Below are positions 25,101-35,194 of a stretch of 64,000 bases of DNA, piece by piece (the first letter of the stretch is position 1; each line of letters starts with the position of its first letter). The translations under genes and the position numbers were made by a program. The notes beneath the pieces are model-generated. The model did no database searches. It was not told the origin of the DNA and was given only the letters and a program-made list of their open reading frames with translations. This DNA is from Onchocerca lupi (lineage: Eukaryota > Nematoda > Chromadorea > Rhabditida > Onchocercidae), in contig JAOVVO010000044.1 of the NCBI GenBank assembly GCA_028564675.1, positions 62,001-126,000 on the forward strand. The letters run 5' to 3'.

Positions 25101-26267
25101 TTCATTTCATTTCTTTTTGAAAAAGATAATGTTTATTTCTTTCAGGGAATTTACATGTTTCGCAAATATAGTGCCAAAAAATTATCTAATAAATAATTAT
25201 CATCCAATCAAAAAAAGAAAATCCTACTTCTGAAATGACGGATTCCTTCGTAATCGGTGGGGAATCTGGCATTTTTACAACTCCAGGAATCTTACCAGAA
25301 CGTGGACTGATATCATAGACATTTGGGGTAGAGTGAAAATGCACGCGTTTATGTTTATTCCATCCCTTTGCCCTCATTGTTATACGTCGAGCTGTTTTCT
25401 GAGCAGCACTCATCAAAATAGGCTTTAATGTTAGCGGAGGAGGCTCACAAGTTATCTAAAAATATATGAAAATTAGGAAAGATATTAACACTGTTGGTAA
25501 TTATTAGTTTTAAAGCATTGATTAGTTGGAAGACCACAAATATTTACCCGACTCACATAATAATATCTCAGAAACAAATGTTAATAAACTAAAAAAAAAT
25601 AATGAGATTTCTAATACCAAAATGTAACGAATACTGGAAAGCAATTAAAGATCTACTTCGAACTTTCTTATTTCAGCTTTTGATCTCGGCCTGTAAATCG
25701 ATTTTCGCATGTGCACTGACGCACGTCGCTGTTTCCTTCCCGCAGTGACTACTTGCTCCTCAAGCGTTTTTCCATTGCTGTTATTACAACAACCGAATTC
25801 TGAGATGTCATCAGTAATAACATTATCAATTTCCGCCTAAAAATGAAACCTCATTTACACTATCGACAAGAATTATAAGATTAAAAAAAAAAAAAAAAAA
25901 TTACTGCGAAAACTTACATTTTTGAAGGATAACGATGATCGTCGTTTTAGATGTTTGCGGCCAAATGCAGCTTTTTCTAGTGAATCATTCATCTATGGAA
26001 ATAAACACTTCGAATGATCATCAAACAAACATTTGACATTTAACGTATGTCATTAAACATGTAACAAAATAAAAAAAAACATTAACTTTAAATACTTCAG
26101 TATAAGTAATGAATTTATTGGCAAAATGTTTATAAAAAAAACATTTCGTCAGAAATAAGTGCAAAGTCTTAGGAAGAAATACTAACATTTTTATCCGTGG
26201 ATGAGTTGGTGCCAGCGAATGAGTGAATTTGAGAATGCTCAGAAACAGCATCATCATCGATTGCCAT
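19171..26267 (-). CDS. ATAD5/Elg1-like RFC-type AAA+ protein
   Basis: About 24 minus-strand exons from 26267 to 19171 encode roughly 1,110 residues. The AAA+ core is clear. Walker A is GHCGSGKTSL (exon 21565-21432), followed by IYAVSKRYEMHVLEIAS. Walker B is ILVDDCDVIYD, split by an intron between 20978 and 20889. Next come FWPALRTLCKEAHTPVIIV, the RFC-like helical part (DLRACINHLQFYSGEG) and a C-terminal DYIPYLCIMN...RRALHYFDELHG motif. This order fits ATAD5/Elg1, which forms an alternative clamp loader with RFC2-5 and unloads PCNA in the nucleus. Upstream of the core, LCDWIGMWKERL corresponds to the conserved pre-AAA segment. The N-terminal third is low-complexity and basic, with RRSS and RRAS sites and KRVHF. 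The junction between exons ending at 24474 and starting near 24235 could not be fixed in phase, so 24474-26267 may be a separate gene. Confidence 0.8.
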
Positions 26268-27912
26268 GCCACATTTGACTATATTATTAATCTTAATTTC
26301 TGAAAGAATATTAGTGAAAATATCTGTTGATAATCAAGAACCTGATAATTACCTAGCAGAAGTTATAAATACAGAATGAAACTATATTGGTGATAATTAT
26401 AATGATAAGTTTACTACTGCCATAACACAAGTATAAATATAGAAATGATAATTGGTTTCGATTATGATGATAAGATGATAGCATTGTAATATGAAAAGTA
26501 CATTAACAAGTTACAATGAACTGATGCTACCGTAACAAAAAAACTGACTCTTCCGTAACATAATCGTAGATGCTACCGTAACTGACACTATCGTAACGTA
26601 ATCATAGATGCAGAAGTAATAATTACATTAATGATAGTTGCAGTTGATAAGCTGATAACTAAAGTCACAAGTATCTACAGTGCCAGCAACTACTAGTCAC
26701 TACTCTTCCATCCTTGCGATGTCAGAAACTTTCTAAGGTATGAAATAATCACTGCCACTTCGCAACAATCTCTCAATAGTTACTCCTGGAAGTCCCGCCT
26801 CTCGTATGAATTTGACGTACGTGAATTCCTGTTGTTAGACGTCAGTTTATGAAAATTGGAATATTCTTATTATCTTTAAACATTTTCAGCAGCCAGAGAT
26901 CCATATTGGGGACGAGAAAAGTCAAACTTCGTGAAAGTTTTGAAAATATGTTGGAAAAGAAAAAATGAAAAATCATCGAAGTTTTAATAATTGCAAGATA
27001 GATCGGAAGCCATCACTACTAGCGTTAGACTAGGTTGGATTTAGTGAATCTGAAGCTAATTCTGCAATTAGATTAATCTCAGTGTTAATTGTTCGGAAAC
27101 TTTTTTTTTACTCTCAGATAAATTTCTTTTTATTATACATCAGAATTTTCTATCACACTATTTCTTCTAAGCAACATAGATTATGAATTTCAATCCTCTA
27201 CAGTAATATTTTCAATCTTTTACAGTAATATCCTCAACCATCTACAGCAATTATTTTCAGTCATTTACAGTGTCATTAGTTGCAGTTAACAACAAGGAGA
27301 ATGTTAATGATTGAATAACAATAATTAATACATTAAGCTAATTTAATAGGAAAGGAGGACCATCCTATTTCTTTTTATCTATTTGTTTCATTACTGATTA
27401 ATGATAAATTAGTAGTTTTAATTTAAATTCGTATCCAGTAAACATCCGAAGAAAAAAAGGAACAAAAATAGAATCTTTTCTAAAATTTTTGCTAAATAAC
27501 ACAAAAAAAGTGAAAATTAAAAACTTTTTCAAAGCAAAAATGGAAAAATTAATTCCAAAATTGCAGTATAAATTCCTGATAATTGCAGTAAAAGTTCCAA
27601 AAAAAAGAAAGTCATTAATCGAATTCACTTTGTTTTGCCCTCTTTCAATTATCGCAAGTTTTCATATTATTTTCTACCGGTACAAACGCATTTTTAAGTT
27701 TTAATGATTGGGCAAAAATAAAAATTAAAAAATATTTAATCAAGAGTCCGGTTTAGTCATTCAAAATGGATAAGTTGATAATTATGATAATCTATTTCAT
27801 CATGTTCCCTTCGTCAGTATAATTTTATCCGTTCATGATTAATAGCAATTAATATTTAAATAACGATTTAACAAACAAAAATTATTCATTTTATTCAAAA
27901 ATTCGAATAACA
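26268..27912. other. Intergenic region with imperfect short repeats
   Basis: No exon is supported. About 26520-26640 has several copies of a CCGTAAC/TCGTAAC motif alternating with GATGC. About 27188-27274 has a TACAG-containing tandem array. An open frame near 27400-27700 on both strands is AT-rich and not protein-like. Confidence 0.5.
27188..27274. repeat. Imperfect tandem repeat with TACAG core
   Basis: Four diverged units of about 21-25 bases with the form TTTCAATC-TNTACAGTAATA (for example CAATCCTCTACAGTAATATT and CAATCTTTTACAGTAATATC). Each unit carries a polypyrimidine-CAG stretch that looks like a splice acceptor. They lie about 640-725 bases upstream of the secreted-protein gene at 27913. 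Confidence 0.7.
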
Positions 27913-30804
27913 ATGGCACGCTTTGTAAATATATTGCTAATATTGGCGACAATTTATGCAGCAAAGTGTTTCATTCACTTTGACGGTATAAATTTGTATT
28001 TTATTCGTTTTTTGTATTTCAAAAATATTTTGCATTACTAATAAGAATCAATTGCTTAATAGAAAAACCTTTAAAACTCGTTAATAAATTACCTAAAAAA
28101 TGTTTAGTAATTGTAAAAGAGTGAAATAAACAAATTTCATAAAGTATCCTCTTATTTCATTTCTGTTCTTTTTTACTTTACCTTTTCAAAATTTGCAGTG
28201 TACAATTTAATTTTGATTTCAATGAAAACTTATATTTCTAAGTTGAAATTCGTGATGGTTGAAAAGTGAAAATGAAATGGCAAAAACGGAAAATAAGTAA
28301 TAGAATTTTTGGTAAGGAAAATGAAAGCTGGCAAATAAAATATATAAGCAAGGAGAGATTGTTAGCAATTTGATAAATATCGGAATGGAAAGAAAGTTAT
28401 GAATTAAAACTATAAGTTAATTATAAATTAAGACTTCGAAATATTGTATTTGCTTAATGCGTTTATCTAAGAATTTCAAATATATTTAAATATGCACAGA
28501 AATAGACATTAATGCTTATCGATAGAAGGAAAAAATTCGTTTTTTTTTTTTAGAATAATATGGAAAATTCGTGAAAAAAAATTTCGGATTTAATTTTTTT
28601 TAATGATGTGCAAAATTCATGAAAAAAGTTTTGAGTTTAATAACAAAGTTTGAATTTAATAGCAGAAAAGTTTTGAATTTAACTGTTGAATATAGCAGGA
28701 TATGTCTATTATAAACAAAATGACAAATATTTCAATCCATCATCATAATATGTTAGGTTTTAATTTTTTTTTCTTTCTGCAAATTAATATTAGTTATAAA
28801 TTTAACGATATACTAAAAGTGTATCGTTAGTTATATTGCTATAAATGAAAAAAAAAAAAAATTTTGTTTATCGAATTTTAAAACAATTAATAGGTTATCA
28901 CTACTTTGATGCAGTTCATTTACGGAAATTGATAAACCTTCTTTGGCGTAGATACTTTGATGCACAACGAGAATTAAAATATATATTTAGCAATTATACG
29001 CTAAAAACAAAACAAAATCTTAATGATGAAATAACTGAATGGATCAAAAATCAAAGCAAAATATTGGAGGTAAGTTATACTACTCATATATCGATTATGC
29101 AAATTAAATCATCTCTAATTTATAAATTACAGTTCTCATTTTTTAGATAATTATAAGAAATTAACACTTTCAATCTTAGAATTGATAAATTAGCGACGAG
29201 TTGAAGCAGTTAATGGTTTTATTTTTTGTTATTATGTGTTTTAAGATTTAATTAAATTTTCTGAAAGATAGAAATGCTTTGATGTAACTTTCAATTAATT
29301 TGCATAATGGAAATTTAAGATTAAATTTTTTAAAAGTCAAACTAATTCCTATTCGATATTTAGTAGAAAAAAGATCTTATATCATTGAGTTTATTGAGCT
29401 AATTTATTAATGCTCATCTCGATCATCATCTCCGTTACTAGTTCTTGCATAAATTTACGTTTTGAGTTTTAAAATCATTAAATTATTATTTTTTTTTTGA
29501 TTTTTTAATTCTTTTCACGAACAAGGATTATAATATTAGGATGATAATTATAGACAAAAATGTAGGAATTTGGGAGAAATTTCTAATATCTTAAAACCAT
29601 TATTTAAAAAAAATTTATTTATTATCAAAATTTCAGAGTTTTTTCCCAGAATTTCATGACAATTTTTTCAGAGTACAATTATTGAAAATCTGGACAGTTT
29701 TATGCATCAAATTAATCAAATGCAAATGAGCATTGAACAAGCTTCAAATATCAGCATGGAAACAGGCGAAGCTTTGCTAAATTTATTAATGATCAAGGCA
29801 AATATGTCTTTGACAAAAATTGAAGAAGACGATGAGATTAAGCAAATTATGAAAACACTTAACAGAAGTGAAATTATTCAAATTAAGAATTTTTCACGTC
29901 AAATTTCAATGACACAACAACAACAACAACAACGAATTCGTCGTTGGGCTCGGAATTCATATGAATATTCAGAATGCGTAAGTATTGTTATTTCCAGTTA
30001 TATTAAATTGCAATTCACTGAAAAATTGCAACAATATAATCTTTAATTTAAACATTATGGGGGAAAATGGATTCATAAAAATACTCAAAAATTCAATAAA
30101 ATATCAAAATTCAATAGCTGTGATTAGTTAAATGATTCGTTCATTTAAATAATACTTTGACGAAATGATGGATCATATTAAATTTTCTTGAAATTATTTC
30201 TTAAATTTAACCGAAATGGGGTGTGAAAAGTTCGTTCGTTACATAATATTTCACAGATTTAATAGTATTATCAGTTAAAAATAGAAAAAAAACTGATGGA
30301 AAATAAACTAGCATAGAACGAAATATTATATAATGATAACAATAACAAGCATATAAATATAATAAACAATAAACAATCTTGTTTGTTGGGATAATAAACA
30401 AATAAACAACCACTGCACTAAATGTCTCATTGAAATTTGCAGCAGAGTCCATTTTTTATTAATGTTGCAATTTATCATTTAAGGCAATCATATGATAGAC
30501 TATTTCAATAAAATTACTTAATTAAACTATTGATTTAGGTGGAGAATGTCAGTCAATTACTTAGAAGCGATTTTCAAAAATTCAAATCAATATTTCCCTA
30601 ATTAAAACTTTTTTTGATAAATCTTGCCATAATTTAATATCCCGTAATAATCATTATTCTTAAAAATTTAGTTTGGAAATTTTGAAATTTCAAATTTTTG
30701 TCACTTTTATTTACTTTAATATTAAATTTTAAATGAAAATGTTACAGGACGATGAAATTCATCCAAATGACACTGATGTCGTTGTATTGTATATTTATTA
30801 TTGA
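27913..30804 (+). CDS. SXP/RAL-2 (DUF148) family secreted protein
   Basis: Four exons in consistent phase (27913-27985, 28915-29069, 29672-29977, 30748-30804) encode 196 residues. Residues 1-18 form a signal peptide (MARFVNILLILATIYAAKC). The mature protein is all-helical with the two-fold DUF148 pattern: LKYIFSNYTLKTKQNLNDEITEW, then after about 55 residues LMIKANMSLTKIEEDDEI and IMKTLNRSEIIQIKNF. SXP/RAL-2 proteins are nematode-specific secreted proteins and known immunodominant antigens; their biochemical role is unclear. The tail has a Q6 run (CAA repeats) followed by RIRRWARNSYEYSEC and a short acidic end. An AATAAA signal lies at 30876. Intron 1 is about 930 bases, so a missed small exon is possible. 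Confidence 0.78.
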
Positions 30805-31302
30805 TAGATACAAAAAAGTGAAATATCGTTTTTGAAATTAAAGGATAAATCAATTAAATTGTACTTTATATTTTGCAATAAACAATCTGTATTTTTTTAA
30901 CTTTATTCTGTGTCATGTAATAAAAGATTATTTTTCTTTGCTTTACTTTTCTTGTATTTCCGCTACCTAATATCGATCGATAGTCCAATCAATTTTTAAA
31001 CAATTTAGCAATTAGTACGGCAAAATTCATTCAACATTCCTTCCTTTCTTCAGTTATAATGAGTCAAACGATATTGCAATGAGCCTAGAAAAGATCACTA
31101 AATTCGAATTTTTATTAAATTAATTACAACAAATGTTTAGCCTAGTGTTGGCTTTTATTTTTTCAAGCGAAGATATACTAGAAACATATGATAGGTTAAT
31201 TTTTTCATCCAGTGTACTATGTTATTAATGCTATCCGTTTCCATGGATACAATCACAATTGCAAGTTAGATGAGCCTAGAATACAAGCTGGGTTAATACA
31301 AT
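30805..31302. other. Intergenic spacer before the Tctex1 gene
   Basis: This stretch holds the 3' end of the SXP/RAL-2-like transcript (AATAAA at 30876) and the presumed promoter of the Tctex1-domain gene. Nothing else is seen. Confidence 0.5.
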
Positions 31303-32791
31303 ATGAATTACAATACAACAGCATTTGATGTTTCTGGCCTCGTTATACGGCCAACAAATCAGGAAAAGTAAGTTTATATGCAGTACTTTTACTGATATTT
31401 CATTTTACAACATGACTAGCTTTCAAAAAATACTTTTTTTTTCATTTCTTCCTTTGCCATTTTTCCTTTATTTTCGTTTTATAAGAAAATAGTCAACTTT
31501 GTTTCGAAATTCAAAATTTTTAATTTTCTAATTCCTTTTGCTTTACCTTTTTAGATAAAATCCGCCAATTATCAACTTTTTTTTTTTTGTAACTATTCGG
31601 TCATTCAATCAGCATTTAGTAAACTTTATTATATGATATTACAACGTTCAAAATGTTAAATTTAAGTCAAATTGCAAATTTGAAACAGGAAATAAAGGGA
31701 AAAAGGAAGAAAATAACTATGCTACTTTTTCTCCACAACTATTCTGTTATTAAATTTTGAATTATGTAGTTTTCAGATTCCGTACCGCTGTTGGACGACG
31801 AATATTAGAAGAAGTATTGGCCGAAAATTTAGGAGGACATACTTTCGAATCGAATAATGCAGAGCAACTTAGCAATTCATTAGCTAACATAATTCGAAAT
31901 CGTTTGAAAGGTATTCATATTTTCTGAGCAAGAAGAAAAAAAAAACTTATTTTAAATATTCTGTTCAAAAAAAAGCTACTATTAAAACCTATTTAAAACC
32001 CATCTTATTGATTAAAAAGAGATAATTATTCCGTGCAGGAAGATTTACTGTCAAATAAAACATTTGTCAAAAGCAAAAAATCAACCTAATTTCTATTATG
32101 TTTACATTCAGTCTTCTGATTACACCATAATATTTAAACCTTAGCTAACAAAATAGTCTTAATTCCTAATTATAATTAAAAAAGAAAATCAAATGAATTA
32201 AAATGACATTATAATTTGTGACAAATATATCATCTGAATTATTATTTCATTTTCATATTAGCAAGTTTTGTTTAAGGACTTAATTTGCCAAAATATAAGT
32301 ATATAATTCAAGTAATTTTGGGCGAAGAACGTGGACAAAGAGTCAGGTAAAAGATTTTGTACTTACTTTTTTTTATTCACAAAACGAAAACTTTGTTTCT
32401 CTCATAAAAGCTTATTATTTAATCCAAAACACTAATGTAAAACTACTAAAGATATCACCATAAAAAAAAAAAAAAAAAAAAAAAGGAAAAAAAATCATAC
32501 TAACAATTGTGGGAAATGCTCCTAGTTAAAGCTCAAATATTTTATAATAAGGCAGAAGGTTTCTTTCGGAGTTTCTCACACTATTAGTTCCATTTGAGTA
32601 ATTAAATAATAGCTATACAGCCAATATCTAACAAAAATTCATCAAAACTATTCAGAGCACATGGAGCATGCATGTGGGACAGCGATGCCGATTCCGCTGC
32701 GCACTATGTCTATTCAAATGTTAGTTGCTTTTGCAGGGATAATTCGAGAATTGATTTCTTCTCGTCTTTTTATTACATGCTAAAAAAGTGA
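31303..32791 (+). CDS. Tctex1-domain dynein light chain protein
   Basis: Four exons (31303-31367, 31777-31910, 32277-32346, 32656-32791) join in phase to 134 residues, about the length of TCTEX1D2/DYNLT2B-type proteins. The fold is visible in order: the N-terminal strand VSGLVIRPTNQEKF, helix VGRRILEEVLAENLGG, helix AEQLSNSLANIIRNRLKGL, then strands YKYIIQVILGEERGQRVR, CMWDSDADSAAHYVYSN and a hydrophobic C-terminal strand. This family includes light chains of cytoplasmic and intraflagellar-transport dynein, binding the dynein intermediate chain as dimers. In nematodes, dynein-2 acts in ciliated sensory neurons; which dynein this one serves is inference. It is convergent with rpl-28, 270 bases apart. 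Confidence 0.9.
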
Positions 32792-33061
32792 TTCCAGAAA
32801 GATCTAATATATTCATTGATATAAATTTCAGGATCATCTATTTTGTGAAGCAACAATATTCGCTGTATTCCATTACTGATATCGGATTTATGAATACATA
32901 ATATGCAATTTTCGATTATTTCATCGAGAAACCAATTTGCTATATCATCATTAATCTTCCTGCCATGTAACTGTTGTGAAAATAATGTCACTGAAGTTCA
33001 AAAATCATTTATGAAATCAAATTGATAAAACAAAGATAACAAAATACGATATCATATTTAA

Positions 33062-34717
33062 TCAGACTTCTGCTTTTCGCACATGGCGTCCACGGCGTGA
33101 TGCTACTGGTTTGAGTGAACGAAGTAATTGTGAAGCACGTTTCTGAGCCGACTGAAAATAAAAATATCAAATAATCACAAAATGAAGATAAGCAAAAACA
33201 AGCAGGATATAATCGTGAATATAAATTCCTTTTTTTTTTCAAAATATCTCCTGCTCAACTGCTGCTGTAGATTTAGCAAAGGTCAGTTGAATAAAGTAAT
33301 TAGTAATACTTCATGCTATTTTAGAGATAAAATACTTTGACAGATTATGGTGAATGGGAAACAAATCATAGCAGAATAAAATGTGGATTAAGATGCTTAA
33401 ATTATGTTATTCTTTATCAAGCACGATGATAAATTTTAGGTTAACAAGATTCTATTTTTTGAAAAAGTAGAAAAAAGAAAAAATGAATATTGCAAAAGTA
33501 TACTTTTTTATTAACATTTCGATAACTACGCGCAATATTTGCCACACTCTTTAACGATTTACGACTATTCTTCTTCAGAGTAACTGATACAGTTGATTTC
33601 GTAGGATAAGAGGTCTTACCTGCAAAAATTCATTTTTAAACTACAGGGGAAAATTTGAGAACCAATAAAAACCAGTTTAAATCTTAAGTTATGAGTGCTA
33701 AAAAAAACTAATGTCATACTTGAAGACTTAATCCATATGTCGAGTAGTAGAAATTCTTCGAATCTATGTTTTGTTACTCAAACGTCTAACAAAATTTTAA
33801 ACTAATTGACTACACTTTTCATAACTCATTCTCGGCACTGCATATAAATCTGATATGAAAAAACATAACTTCCAAGCTACATGTCATTTTAATATGAATG
33901 ACGGCAGAATGGAAGACAGCAAAGAAGCAAGCAAGTCTTTTATAGTTTTTAGATAATTCTATAGCGAAAAGCGAAAATGATGGGAAAGAATTCAAAAACA
34001 CAATATCTAATAATCCATTCACAGATTTCCATCCTATCTTCATAATCATCTTTATTTCTCCTATATTCTTTGAAAAATAAATTGCAGAAATCTTCTAGTC
34101 CAGAATAACAATTCTCTTCCTTATTTTTAGCAGATATTAAATCGTCAAAAACCAAATAATATTAATTCTTTCACGAAGATTCAATGCAAAAGGTTGCTTT
34201 TACTGTAAGTTCCACTTAGTTAATAATTAACGCTCTATTTATGGTTTTGAAGAAATAATGCTACAGAATATAATGCTAAAAAAAAAATTGCTATTAAATA
34301 ACATTAGATATCATCACTTCGACTAACAAAAAATTATTGCTGGAACTTTAAGAAAAAAAAAAAACTTTTCATGCGTTTATTAGCTGAATAACTTGACGAA
34401 ACTGTATGTACTTCGTACAAAAAAAAAGAAAGAAAAGACTTCTTTAAAAGTTCCTTATACACTTTACGAATGGGAAAATTTTCAATTTGAAAAATAAAAA
34501 ACTCACCTCGCTTCTTCATTGCCACTACAATACCTTTACCATCGGGTGCCGCCTGAATATCCAAACCCTTTTGATGAACTAATCCATTGAAACGAATACT
34601 GTTAACACCTTTTAAGTTAAAACGTTCTCTACTAAAATGTTTCGGGATTCCACGCTGTCGACGTAGAAATGATGACGTCTTCCGGATAATTTGCCACTGA
34701 ATATCCGCTGATACCAT
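33062..34717 (-). CDS. rpl-28: 60S ribosomal protein L28
   Basis: Three minus-strand exons (34717-34507, 33619-33516, 33151-33062) join in phase to 134 residues, near the usual 137 of RPL28. Characteristic stretches are the N-terminal DIQWQIIRKTSSFL, NSIRFNGLVHQKGL, APDGKGIVVAMKKRG, then the basic KTSYPTKSTVSVTLKKN and the C-terminal AQKRASQLLRSLKP ending in RRGRHVRKAEV. It is a structural component of the large cytoplasmic ribosomal subunit. A GAGCAG acceptor-like site lies two bases before the ATG and probably receives the spliced leader. The start is 478 bases from the divergent cdc-7 start. Confidence 0.95.
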
Positions 34718-35194
34718 CCCTGCTCGACTTTATTCACCTAAAAATTCACCATTTCAATTCCAACTTATGTGAAGTTCTTGTATACAACTTAGGCGAAATC
34801 CTTAAATAGGCTTTTATCCATTACCAGGCGGAAACCCTGCACAACACCTCCCTCCCCCCCCCCCATTCATTCACTCCCCCCTCTCTATCGACTCTCTATC
34901 GAATATTCTTAGTAACCAGTCATCAATTTGGGAAGAGTGCGAAATACCACGTACCGCAAGCAGTCCGTTAAACATTGAGATGAATCGAAATGCAAACCAA
35001 GCAGATTATGTGGAAATTGGAATGTCAACTTGAATTACGATTTCTTGTTGCAGTTTCGAGAATGACTGCTTTGACGTAATTGATTTTGGAAATACTTGTA
35101 GGTTTTGGGCTGTATATAATTAATTTTAGTAAATATATATAACAAATAATGATGCACTTAAGGTACAACGCAGTTCCGGATATTATCCGTAATT
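34718..35194. promoter_or_regulatory. Shared divergent promoter region of rpl-28 and cdc-7
   Basis: This 477-base gap separates two outward-facing genes, so it must hold both promoters. It is more GC-rich than its surroundings in part and carries a C-run at about 34845-34864 (CCCTCCCCCCCCCCC) followed by pyrimidine-rich ACTCCCCCCTCTCTATCG, with CTCTCTATCGA repeated. Such tracts are common in nematode ribosomal-protein promoters; the regulatory role is inferred. Confidence 0.55.

Noticed and set aside
32773..32991. Minus-strand open frame of 72 codons downstream of rpl-28
   Set aside because: It overlaps the last Tctex1 exon in antisense, and rpl-28 already ends in frame at 33062. No splice partner was found.
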